Below, one piece after another: positions 13,191 to 26,424 of a stretch of 64,000 bases of DNA. The first letter of the stretch is position 1. The number at the start of each line of letters is the position of its first letter. The notes below the pieces were generated by a model. The model made no database searches, was not told the origin of the DNA, and saw only the letters and a list, made by a program, of their open reading frames with translations. Made by a program: the position numbers and the translations under genes. This DNA comes from Megascapheus bottae. Taxonomy: Eukaryota > Chordata > Mammalia > Rodentia > Geomyidae. The stretch is from NCBI GenBank assembly GCA_024803745.1, contig JANJXV010000151.1, forward strand, positions 1,240,001 to 1,304,000, given 5' to 3'.

Positions 13191-16101
13191 GTGACTTCAC
13201 ACACCTCCATTCTATGACTTCACACACCTCCATTCTGTGACTTCACACACCTCCATTCTATGTCTTCACACACCTCCATTGTGACTTCACACACCCCCAT
13301 TCTATGAGTTCACACACCTCCATTCTAACTTCACACACCTCCATTCTATGACTTCACTCTCCGCCATTCTGACTTCACACTCCTCCATTCTGTGAATTCA
13401 CAAAACTCCATTCTATGATTTCACACACCTCCATACTATGACTTCACACACCTCCATCTATGACTTCACACACCTCCATTCTGAGTTCACACACCTCAAT
13501 TCTGTGACTTCACACACCTCCATTCTGACTTCACACACCAATGTATGACTTCACACACCTCCATTCTGTGACTTCACACACTTCCATTGTGACGACACAC
13601 ACCTCCATTCTATGAATTCACACACCTCTATTCTATGACTTCTCATACCTCCATTCTGACTTCACACACCTCCAATCTATGACTTCACAGACCTCGAATC
13701 TCTGACTTCACTCACCTCCATTCTATGACTTCACACTGCTCCATTCTATGACTTCCCACACCTCCTTTCTATGACTTCACCCACCTCTATTCTATGACTT
13801 CACACCTCGATTCTGACTTCAGATACCTCCATTCTGTGACTTCACACACCTCCATTCTATGACTTCAAACACCTCCATTCTCTGACTTCACACACCTCCA
13901 TTCTGAGCTCACACAACTCCATTCGGTGACTTCACACACCTCCATTCTTACTTCACAAACCTCCATTCTATGACTTCACACACTTCCATTCTATGACTTC
14001 ACACACCTCCATTCTATGAGTTCACACACCTGCATTGTGACTTCACACACCTCCATTATCTGACTTCACACACATCCATTCTGACTTCACACACCTCCAT
14101 TCTGTCTTCACACACATGAATTCTGTGACTTCACACACCTCCATTCTATGATTTCACAAACCTCCATTCTATGACTTCACAGACCTCCATTCTATGACTT
14201 CACACACCTCATTTATGAGTTCACACACATCCATTCTGTGACTTCACCCACCTCCATTTTGACTTCATACACCTCCATTCTATGAGTTCACACACCTCCA
14301 TTCTGACTTCACACACTTCCATTCTGTGACTTCACACAGCTCCATTCTGACTTCACACACCTCCATTCTATGACTTCGCACACCTCTATTCTGACTTCAC
14401 ACACCTGCATTCTATGACTTCACAAACCTCCATTCTGTGACTTCAAACACCTCCACTCTGTGACTTTACACACCTCCATTCTGTGACTTCACACACCTCC
14501 ATTCTCTGATTTCACACACAATCCATTCTATGACTTCACAAACCTCCATTCTTTGATTTCACACACCTCCATCCTATGACTTCACACACCTCCCTTGTGA
14601 CTTCACACAGCTCCATTCTGTGACTTCACACACCTCCATTCTGTGACTTCACACACCTCCATACTATGACTTCCCTACACCTTCAATCTATGACTTCACA
14701 CACCTCCATTCTATGACGTCACACGCTTCCAATCTATGACTTCACACACCTCCATTCTATGACTTCACACACCTCCATTCTATGACTTCACACACCTGCA
14801 TTCTGACTTCACACACCTCCATTCTCTGATTTCACACACCCCCATTCTATGACTTCACACACCTCCATTATGACTTCACACACTTCCATTCTATGAGTTC
14901 ATACACCTCCATTCTGACTTCACAAACCTCCATTCTATGACTTCACAGACTTTGAATATGTGACTTCACTCACCTCCAGTCTATGACTTCACACGTCTCC
15001 ATTCTATGACTTCCCACACCTCCTTTCCATGACTTCACCCACCCCCATTCTATGACTTCACTCCTCCATTCTGACTTCACACACCTCCATTCTGTGACTT
15101 CACACACCTCCATTCTATGAGTTCACACACCTCCATTTTGACTTCACACACCTCCATTCTATGACTTCACACACCTTCATTCTTACTTCAGAAACATCCA
15201 TTCTATGATTTCACACACCTCCATCCTATGACTTCACACACCTCCATTCTATGACTTCACACCTCCATTCTGTGACTTCACACACCTCCATTCTCTGTCT
15301 TCACACACCTCCATTGTGACTTCACACACGTCCATTCTATGAGTTCACACACCTCCATTCTGACTTCACACACCTCCATTCTATGACTTCACACTCCTCC
15401 ATTCTGACTTCACACAGCTCCATTCTGTGACTTCACGCACCTCCATTGTGATTTCACCCACTTCCATTCTGTGACTTCACACACCTCCATTCTGTCACTT
15501 CACACCCCTCAATTCTGTGACTTCACACACCTCTATTCTATGACTTCACACACCTCCATTCTATGAATTCACACACCTCCATTCTGTGACTTCACACACC
15601 TCCATTGTATGACTTCACACACCTCTATTCTGTGACTTCACACACCTCCTTTCTGAGTTCACAAAACTCCATTCTATGACTTCACACACCTGCATTGTGA
15701 CTTCACCCACCTCCATTCTATGAGTTTACACACCTGCATTGTGACTTCACACACCTCAATTCTATGACTTCACACATCTCCATTCTGACTTCACACACCT
15801 CCATGCTGTGACTTCACACAGCTCCATTCTATGACTTCACATACCTCCATTCTTTGACTTCACACACCTCCATTCTATGACTTCACACACCTCCACTGTG
15901 ACTTCACAGAACTCCATTCTGTGACTTCACACACCTCCCTCTGTGACTTCACACACCTCCAATTTATGACTTCACACACTTCCAATCTATGACTTCACAC
16001 ACCTCCATTCTATGACTTCACACACCTGCATTCTGACTTCACACACCTCCATTCTCTGACTTCACACACCTCCATTCTGTGACTTCACACACTTCCATAA
16101 T
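13191..16101. repeat. Family A higher-order repeat, copy A2 (2,911 bp)
   Basis: The middle copy of the 2,911-bp repeat keeps every landmark at a constant offset from A1, with no net insertion or deletion at the points checked. It shares ATTCTGTGAC near 14321 and TTCACGCACC near 15435 with A3 but not A1, so A2 and A3 look like the more recent pair. A private change is CACTTCCATTC near 14881. Confidence 0.93.
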
Positions 16102-19012
16102 GTGACTTCACACACCTCCATTCTATGACTTCACACACCTCCATTCTGTGACTTCACACACCTCCATTCTATGTCTTCACACACCTCCATTGTGACTTCA
16201 CACACCCCCATTCTATGAGTTCACACACCTCCATTCTAACTTCACACACCTCCATTCTATGACTTCACTCTCCGCCATTCTGACTTCACACTCCTCCATT
16301 CTGTGAATTCACAAAACTCCATTCTATGATTTCACACACCTCCATACTATGACTTCACACACCTCCATCTATGACTTCACACACCTCCATTCTGAGTTCA
16401 CACACCTCAATTCTGTGACTTCACACACCTCCATTCTGACTTCACACACCAATGTATGACTTCACACACCTCCATTCTGTGACTTCACACACTTCCATTG
16501 TGACGACACACACCTCCATTCTATGAATTCACACACCTCTATTCTATGACTTCTCATACCTCCATTCTGACTTCACACACCTCCAATCTATGACTTCACA
16601 GACCTCGAATCTCTGACTTCACTCACCTCCATTCTATGACTTCACACTGCTCCATTCTATGACTTCCCACACCTCCTTTCTATGACTTCACCCACCTCTA
16701 TTCTATGACTTCACACCTCGATTCTGACTTCAGATACCTCCATTCTGTGACTTCACACACCTCCATTCTATGACTTCAAACACCTCCATTCTCTGACTTC
16801 ACACACCTCCATTCTGAGCTCACACAACTCCATTCGGTGACTTCACACACCTCCATTCTTACTTCACAAACCTCCATTCTATGACTTCACACACTTCCAT
16901 TCTATGACTTCACACACCTCCATTCTATGAGTTCACACACCTGCATTGTGACTTCACACACCTCCATTATCTGACTTCACACACATCCATTCTGACTTCA
17001 CACACCTCCATTCTGTCTTCACACACATGAATTCTGTGACTTCACACACCTCCATTCTATGATTTCACAAACCTCCATTCTATGACTTCACAGACCTCCA
17101 TTCTATGACTTCACACACCTCATTTATGAGTTCACACACATCCATTCTGTGACTTCACCCACCTCCATTTTGACTTCATACACCTCCATTCTATGAGTTC
17201 ACACACCTCCATTCTGACTTCACACACTTCCATTCTGTGACTTCACACAGCTCCATTCTGACTTCACACACCTCCATTCTATGACTTCGCACACCTCTAT
17301 TCTGACTTCACACACCTGCATTCTATGACTTCACAAACCTCCATTCTGTGACTTCAAACACCTCCACTCTGTGACTTTACACACCTCCATTCTGTGACTT
17401 CACACACCTCCATTCTCTGATTTCACACACAATCCATTCTATGACTTCACAAACCTCCATTCTTTGATTTCACACACCTCCATCCTATGACTTCACACAC
17501 CTCCCTTGTGACTTCACACAGCTCCATTCTGTGACTTCACACACCTCCATTCTGTGACTTCACACACCTCCATACTATGACTTCCCTACACCTTCAATCT
17601 ATGACTTCACACACCTCCATTCTATGACGTCACACGCTTCCAATCTATGACTTCACACACCTCCATTCTATGACTTCACACACCTCCATTCTATGACTTC
17701 ACACACCTGCATTCTGACTTCACACACCTCCATTCTCTGATTTCACACACCCCCATTCTATGACTTCACACACCTCCATTATGACTTCACACACCTCCAT
17801 TCTATGAGTTCATACACCTCCATTCTGACTTCACAAACCTCCATTCTATGACTTCACAGACTTTGAATATGTGACTTCACTCACCTCCAGTCTATGACTT
17901 CACACGTCTCCATTCTATGACTTCCCACACCTCCTTTCCATGACTTCACCCACCCCCATTCTATGACTTCACTCCTCCATTCTGACTTCACACACCTCCA
18001 TTCTGTGACTTCACACACCTCCATTCTATGAGTTCACACACCTCCATTTTGACTTCACACACCTCCATTCTATGACTTCACACACCTTCATTCTTACTTC
18101 AGAAACATCCATTCTATGATTTCACACACCTCCATCCTATGACTTCACACACCTCCATTCTATGACTTCACACCTCCATTCTGTGACTTCACACACCTCC
18201 ATTCTCTGTCTTCACACACCTCCATTGTGACTTCACACACGTCCATTCTATGAGTTCACACACCTCCATTCTGACTTCACACACCTCCATTCTATGACTT
18301 CACACTCCTCCATTCTGACTTCACACAGCTCCATTCTGTGACTTCACGCACCTCCATTGTGATTTCACCCACTTCCATTCTGTGACTTCACACACCTCCA
18401 TTCTGTCACTTCACACCCCTCAATTCTGTGACTTCACACACCTCTATTCTATGACTTCACACACCTCCATTCTATGAATTCACACACCTCCATTCTGTGA
18501 CTTCACACACCTCCATTGTATGACTTCACACACCTCTATTCTGTGACTTCACACACCTCCTTTCTGAGTTCACAAAACTCCATTCTATGACTTCACACAC
18601 CTGCATTGTGACTTCACCCACCTCCATTCTATGAGTTTACACACCTGCATTGTGACTTCACACACCTCAATTCTATGACTTCACACATCTCCATTCTGAC
18701 TTCACACACCTCCATGCTGTGACTTCACACAGCTCCATTCTATGACTTCACATACCTCCATTCTTTGACTTCACACACCTCCATTCGATGACTTCACACA
18801 CCTCCACTGTGACTTCACAGAACTCCATTCTGTGACTTCACACACCTCCCTCTGTGACTTCACACACCTCCAATTTATGACTTCACACACTTCCAATCTA
18901 TGACTTCACACACCTCCATTCTATGACTTCACACACCTGCATTCTGACTTCACACACCTCCATTCTCTGACTTCACACACCTCCATTCTGTGACTTCACA
19001 CACTTCCATAAT
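16102..19012. repeat. Family A higher-order repeat, copy A3 (2,911 bp)
   Basis: The third full copy is again offset by 2,911 bp. It shares two derived changes with A2 (near 17231 and 18346). A private change is CCATTCGATG near 18781, where A1 and A2 read CCATTCTATG. About 40 bp after its end the next period would continue, but near 19053 the sequence switches to B-type units (TCCCTTCTATGAATTC), closing the A tandem. Confidence 0.92.
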
Positions 19013-19800
19013 GTGACTTCACACACCTCCATTCTATGACTTCACACACCTCCCTTCTATGAATTCACACCCCTCCATTCTGTGACTTCACACACCTCCA
19101 TTGTATGACTTCACACACCTCCATTCTGTGACTTCACACACCTCCATTCTCAGTTCACCCACCTCCATTCTGTGACTTCACACACCTCCATTCTGTGACT
19201 TCACACACCACAATTTTGACTTCACACAAGTCCATTCATTGACTTCACACACCTCCATTCTCTGACTTCACACACCTCCATTTTGACTTCACACACTTCC
19301 ATTCTGTGACTTCACACACCTCCATTCTATGACTTCACACACCTCCCTTCTATGAATTCACACACCTCCATTCTGTGACTTCACACACCTCCATTGTGAG
19401 TTCACCCACTTCCATTCTGTGTCTTCTCACACCTCCATTCTGTGACTTCACACACCTCCATTATGTGACTTCACACACCTCCATTCTATGACTTCACACA
19501 CCTCCCTTCTATGAATTCACACCCCTCCATTCGGTGACTTCACACAGCTCCATTGTATAACTTCACCCACCTCCATTCTGTGACTTCACACACCTCCATT
19601 CTCAGTTCACACACCTCCATTCTGTGATTTACACACCTCCATTCTATGAGTTAACACACCTCCATTCTATGACTTCACACCCCTCCATTCTATGACTTCA
19701 CACACCACCATTCTGTGACTTCACACACCTCCATTCTATGACTTCACACACCTCCATTCTGTCACTTCAAAACCTCCATTCTATGACTTCACACACCTCC
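19013..19800. repeat. B-like patch between A copies
   Basis: This stretch carries B variants in an order not seen elsewhere. CTATGAATTCACACCCC appears twice (near 19058 and 19508). CACAATTTTGACTTCACACAAG near 19207 matches B near 5410. CTCAGTTCACC near 19150 matches B near 2514. It looks like a shortened and internally duplicated B segment inserted between A3 and the next, diverged A copy. Edges are approximate. Confidence 0.7.
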
Positions 19801-22800
19801 ATTCTATGACTTCACACACCTGCATTGTGACTTCACACACCTCCATTATCTGACTTCACACACCTCCATTCTGTCTTCACACACCTCCATTTTGTCTTCA
19901 CAAACCTCCATTCTGTGACTTCACACACCTCCATTCTATGATTTCACACACCTCCATTCTATGACTTCACAGACCTCCATTCTATGACTTCACACAACTC
20001 CTTTCTGAGTTCACACATATCCATTCTGTGACTTCGCACACCTCCATTGTGACTTCATACACCTCCATTCTATGAGTTCACACACCTCCATTCTGTCTTC
20101 ACACACATCCATTCTATGACTTCACACAGCTCCATTCTGACTTCACACACCTCCATTCTTGACTTCGAACACCTCTATTCTGACTTCACACACCTGCATT
20201 CTGTGACTTCACACACCTCCATTCTATGACTTCACAAACCTCCACTCTGTGACTTACACACCACCATTCTGTGACTTCACACAACTCCTTTCTGTGATTT
20301 CACACACAATCCATTCTATGACTTCACAAACCTCCATTCTTTGATTTCACACACCTCCATCCTATGACTTCACACACCTGCATTGTGACTTCACACAACT
20401 CCATTCTGTGACTTCACACACCTTCATTTCTGTGACTTCACACACCTCCATACTATGACTTCCCCACACCTTCAATCTATGACTTCACACACCTCCATTC
20501 TATGACTTCACACGCTTCCAATCTATGACTTCACACACCTCCATTCTATGACTTCACACACCTCCATTCAATGACTTTACACACCTGCATTCTGACTTCA
20601 CACACCTCCATTCTCTGATTTCACACACCCCAATTCTATGACTTCACACACCTCCATTGTGACTTCACACACCTCCATTCTATGAGTTCATACACCTCCA
20701 TTCTGACTTCACAAACCTCCATTCTATGACTTCACAGACTTTGAATATGTGACTTCACTCACCTCCACTCTATGACTTCACACTTCTATATTCTATGACT
20801 TCCCACACCTGCTTTCCATGACTTCACGCACCCCCATTCTATGACTTCACACCTCCATTCTGACTTCAAACACCTCCATTCTGTGACTTCACACACCTCC
20901 ATTCTATGAGTTCACACACCTCCATTTTGACTTCACACACCTCCATTCTATGACTTCACATACCTTCATTCTTATTACTGAAACATCCATTCTATGACTT
21001 CACACACCTCCATTCTATGACTTCACACACCTCCATTCTATGACTTCACACACCTCCATTCTGTGACTTCACACACCTCCATTCTCTGTCTTCACACACC
21101 TCCATTGTGACATCACACACGTCCATTCTATGAGTTCACACACCTCCATTCTGACTTCACACACCCCCATTCTATGATTTCACACTCCTCCATTCTGACT
21201 TCACACAGCTCCATTCTGTGAATTCACAAAATTCCATTCTATGATTTCACACACCTCCATACTGTGACTTCACACACCTCCTTCTATGACTTCAAACAAC
21301 TCCATTCTGAGTACACACCTCCATTCTGTGACTTCACACACCTCCATTCTGACTTCACTCACCTCCAATATATGACTTCACACACCTCCATTCTGTGACT
21401 TCACAAACCTCCATTCTATGACTTCACAGACCTCCATTCTATGACTTCACACACATCCATTCTAGGACTTCACATTCCTCAATTCTGACATCACACAGCT
21501 CCATTCTATGACTTCACAGACCTCGGATCTGTGACTTCACTCACCTCCATTCTATGACATCACACTCCTCTATTCTATGACTTCACACAGCTCCGTTCTG
21601 ACTTCACACACCTCCATTCTGTGACTTCACAAACCTCCATTCTATGACTTCACACACCTCCATTCTATGACTTCACACACCTCCATTCTCTGTCTTCACA
21701 CACCTCCATTGTGACTTCACACACGTCCATTCTATGAGTTCACACACCTCCATTCTGACTTCACACACCTCTATTCTATGACTTCACACTCCTCCATTCT
21801 GACTTCACACAGCTCCATTCTGTGAATTCACAAAATTCCATTCTATGATTTCACACACCTCCATACTGTGACTTCACACACCTCCATCTATGACTTCAAA
21901 CACCTCCATTCTGAGTTCACACACCTCCATTCTGTGACTTCACACACCTCCATTCTGACTTCACACACCTCCAATATATGACTTCACACACCTCCATTCT
22001 GTGACTTCACACACTTCCATTGTGACGTCACACACCTCCATTCTATGAGTTCACACACATCCATTCTAGGACTGCACACTCCTCAATTCTGAAACCACAC
22101 AGCTCCATTCTATGACTTCACAGACCTTGGATCTGTGACTTCACTCACCTCCATTCTATGACTTCACACTCCTCTATTCTATGACTTCCCACAACTCCTT
22201 TCTATGACTTCACCCACCTCTATTCTATAACTTCACACCTCCATTCTGACTTCACACACCTCCATTCTGTGACTTCACACACCTCCATTCTATGACTTCA
22301 CACACCTCCATTCTATGACTTCACACACCTTCATTCTTATTTCAGAAACATCCATTCTATGACCTCACACACCTCCATTCTATGACTTCACAAGTCTCCA
22401 TTCTGTGACTTCCCACACCTCCATTCTGAGTTCACACATCTCCATTCTGTGACTTCACACACCTCCCTTCTGACTTCACACACCTCCTTTCTGTGACTTC
22501 ACACACCTCCATTGTGAGTTCACCCACTTCCATTCTGTGACTTCACACACCTCCATACTGTTACTTCACACACCTCCATTCTGTGACTTCACACACCTCC
22601 ATTCTATGACTTCACACACCTCCATTCTATGAATTCACACACCTCCATTCTGTGACTTCACACACCTCCATTATATGACTTCACACACCTCTATTCTGTG
22701 ACTTCACACATCTCCTTTCTGAGTTCACACAACTCCATTCTATGACTTCACACACCTGCATTGTGACTTCACCCACCTCCATTGTATGAGTTCACACACC

Positions 22801-23060
22801 TGCATTGTGACTTCACACACCTCCATTCTATGACTTCACACATCTCCATTCTGACTTCACACACCTCCATGCTGTGACTTCACACACCTCCATTCTATGA
22901 CTTCACACACCTCCATTCTTTGACTTCACACACCTCCATTCTATGACTTCACACACCTCCACTGTGACTTCACAGAACTCCATTCTGTGACTTCACACAC
23001 CTCCCTCTGTGACTTCACACACCTCCAATTTATGACTTCACACACTTCCAATCTATGACT
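19801..23060. repeat. Diverged family A copy (A4) enlarged by a 604-bp duplication
   Basis: From CACCTGCATTGTGAC near 19818 this block follows the A order (compare 11120 onward). It includes CCATTATCTGAC, CACACAATCC near 20307, the TTTGAATATG unit at 20740, and the A ending CACTGTGACTTCACAGAAC near 22960. It has clearly more substitutions than A0-A3. It also lacks the GAGCTC landmark, which lies upstream in the A order. It appears to be an older A copy not recently homogenised with A1-A3. Confidence 0.75.
21045..22252. repeat. Tandem duplication of about 604 bp inside A4
   Basis: Three landmarks repeat at a spacing of 604 bp. ATTCTCTGTC is at 21081 and 21685, GAATTCACAAAATTCC at 21220 and 21824, and the CTCGG/CTTGG variant at 21522 and 22126. 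The halves differ by scattered substitutions, for example GTGACATCAC versus GTGACTTCAC, and CACCTCCTTC versus CACCTCCATC. The event is therefore not the newest in the window. Outer edges are approximate. Confidence 0.8.
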
Positions 23061-23759
23061 TCCCACACCTCCATTCTCTGACTTCACACCTCTATTCTAT
23101 GACTTCACAAACCTCCATTCCATGACTTCATACACCTCCATTCTATGACTTCAAACACATCCATTCTTTGACTTCACACACCTCCATTTTGACTTCACAC
23201 ACCTCCATTCTGTGACTTCACACACATCCATTCTTTGACTTCACACACCACAATTTTGACTTCACACAAGTCCATTCATTGACTTCACACACCTCCATTC
23301 TCTGACTTCACACACCTCCATTTTGACTTCACACTCTTCCATTCTGTGACTTCACACACCTCCATTCTGTGACTTCACACACCTCCATTGTATGACTTCA
23401 CACACCTCCATTCTGTGACTTCACACACCTCCATTCTCAGTTCACACACCTCCATTCTGTGACTTCACACACCTCCATTCTGTGACTTCCACACCTCCAT
23501 TCTATGACTTAACACACCTCCATTCTATGACTTCACACCCCTCCAATCTATGACTTCACACACCACCATTCTGTGACTTCACACACCTCCATTCTATGAC
23601 TTCACACACCTCAATTCTTTCACTTCACCACCTCCATTCTATGACTTCACACACCTCCATTCTATGACTTCATACACCTGCATTGTGACTTCACCCACCT
23701 CAATTCTATGAGTTCACACACCTGCATTATGACTTCACACACCTCCATTCTATGACTTC

Positions 23760-23985
23760 ACACACCTCCATTCTATGACTTCACACATCTCCATTCTGAC
23801 TTCACACACCTCCATTCTATGATTTCACACACTTCGATTCTATGACTTCACACACCTCCATTCTATGACTTCACACACCTCCATTCTATGACTTCACACA
23901 TCTCCATTCTGACTTCACACACCTCCATTCTATGATTTCACACACTTCGATTCTATGACTTCACACACCTCCATTCTATGACTTC
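23760..23985. repeat. 113-bp tandem duplication with the ACTTCGATTC unit
   Basis: The variant ACTTCGATTC occurs at 23831 and 23944, 113 bp apart, with the same flanking units (GATTTCACAC before, TATGACTTCAC after). 113 bp equals four 23-bp units plus one 21-bp unit. In the D-type copies the same pair is 90 bp apart (32134/32224, 37792/37882, 50352/50442, 61656/61746), one 23-bp unit fewer. Family B itself has the variant once per copy. Confidence 0.82.
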
Positions 23986-24279
23986 ACATACCTCGTTTCT
24001 GAGTTGACACACCTGCTTTCTGTGATTTCACACACCTCCAATCTGAGTTCACACACCTCCAGTCTATGACTTCACACACCTCCCTTCTTTGACATCAAAA
24101 ACCACCATTCTATGACTTCACACACCTCCATTTTCACTTCACACACCTCCATTCTACGAGTTCACACACTTCCATTCTGCCTTCACCAACCTCCATTCTA
24201 TGACTTCACTCTGCTGCCTTCTGTCTTCACACACATCCATTTATGAATTCACACACCACCATTTTGACTTCACACACCT

Positions 24280-24690
24280 CCATTCTGTGACTTCACACAC
24301 CTCCATTCTGTGACTTCACACACCTCCATTCTGTGACTTCACACACCTCCATTGTTTGACTTCAGACACCTCCATTCTTGGATTTCACACACCTCCATTC
24401 CATGACTTCACACACCTCCATTCTATGAGTTCACACACCTCCATTCTTTGAGTTCAAACACCTCCATTTTGACTTCACACACCTCCATTCTGTGACTTCA
24501 CACACCTCCATTCTGTGACTTCACACACCTCCATTCTGTGACTTCACACACCTCCATTGTTTGACTTCAGACACCTCCATTCTTGGACTTCACACACCTC
24601 CATTCCATGACTTCACACACCTCCATTCTATGAGATCACACACCTCCATTCTTTGAGTTCACACACCTCCATTTTGACTTCACACACCTC
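24280..24690. repeat. 205-bp tandem duplication
   Basis: ATTGTTTGACTTCAG occurs at 24351 and 24556, and ATTTTGACTTC at 24466 and 24671. Both are 205 bp apart, equal to eight 23-bp units plus one 21-bp unit. The halves differ slightly: TTGGATTTC versus TTGGACTTC, and GAGTTCACAC versus GAGATCACAC. The pair is found only here. Confidence 0.82.
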
Positions 24691-26424
24691 CATTCTGTAA
24701 CTTCACACACTTCCATTGTGACGTCACACACCTCCATTCTATGAGTTAACAAACCTCCATTTTATGACTTCACACACCTCCATTCTGACTTCACACACCT
24801 GCATTCTATGACGTCACAGACCTCGAATCTGTGACTTTACTCACCTCAATTCTGTGAATTCACAAAACTCCATTCTATGATTTCACACACCTCCATACTA
24901 TGACTTCACACACCACCATCTATGACATCACACACCTCCATTCTGAGTTCACACAACTCCATTCGGTGACTTCACACACCTCCATTCTTACTTCACAAAC
25001 CTCCATTCTATGACTTCACACACTTCCATTCTATGACTTCACACCTCCATTCTGTGACTTCTCAAACCTCCATTTTGAGTTCACACACCTCCATTCTGTG
25101 ACTTCACACACCTCCATTCTATGACTTCACACACTTCCATTCTAGGACTTCACACACCTCCATTCTGTGACTTCACACATCTCCATTCTTACTTCACACA
25201 CCTCCATTCTATGACTTCACACACTTCCATTCTATGACTTCACACACCTCCATTCTATGACTTCACACACCTCCATTCTGTGACTTCACACACCTCCATT
25301 CTGAGTTCACACACCTCCATTCTGTGACTTCATACACCTCCAATCTGACTTCACACAGCTCCATTCTATGACTTCATACACCTCCATTCTGTGACTTCAC
25401 ACACCTCCATTCTATGACTTCACACACCTCCATTGTGACTTCACACACCTCCATTCTATGAGTTCACACACCTCCATTCTGACTTCACACACCTCCATTC
25501 TATGACTTCACACTCCTCCATTCTGACATCACACACCTCCATTCTATGACTTCATTCAACTCCATTCTGACTTCACACACCTCCATTCTATGACTTCACA
25601 CACCTCCATTCTGTGACTTCACACACCTCCATTCTGTGACTTCACACACCTCCATTCTGTGACTTCACACACCTCAAATCTGACTTCACACAGCTCCATT
25701 CTATGACTTCACACATCTCCATTCTGTGACTTCACACACCTGCATTCTATGACTTCACACATCTCCATTGTGACTTCAAAAACCTCCATTCTATGAGTTC
25801 ACACACCTCCATTCTGACTTCACACACCTCCATTCTATGACTTCACACACCTCCATTCTGACTTCACACACCTCCATTCTATGACTTCACACAACTCCAT
25901 TCTGACTTCACACACCTCCATTCTGTGACTTCACACACCTCCATTCCATGACTTCGCACACCTCCATTCGATGACTTCACAAACCTCCATTCTTAGACTT
26001 CACACACCTCCGTTCTTTGAGTTCACAAACCTCCATTTGTGACTCTACACACCACCTTTTTGACTTCACACACCTCCATTCTGTGACTTCACACACCTTT
26101 ATTGTTTGACTTCACACACCTCCATTCTATGACTTCACACACCTTCATTCTTACTTCAGAAACATCCATTCTATGACTTCACGCACCTCCATTCTATGAC
26201 TTCACAAATCTCCATTCTGTGACTTCACACACCTCCATTCTGTGACTTCACACACTATGATTCTATGACTTCACACACCTTCATTCTTACTTCACAAACA
26301 TCCATTCTATGACTTCAGACACTTCCATTCTATGACTTCACAGACCTCCATTCTGTGACTTCACACTCCTCCATTCTATATCTTCACACACCTCCATTGT
26401 GAATTAACACACCTCCATTCTATG

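Larger units (their letters stand above)
23061..26424. repeat. Diverged B-like region with local reshuffling
   Basis: Strings of B variants occur here in B order but with breaks. About 23.36-24.40 kb follows B 2.46-3.37 kb. About 24.84-25.3 kb follows B 3.80-4.2 kb. Stretches between 25.3 and 26.4 kb are mostly canonical units with few landmarks. Local duplications of 113 and 205 bp are listed separately. CpG-containing TGACGTCA occurs at 24719 and 24809. No unique sequence is present. The parsing of 25.3-26.4 kb is the least certain part of this annotation. Confidence 0.65.
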
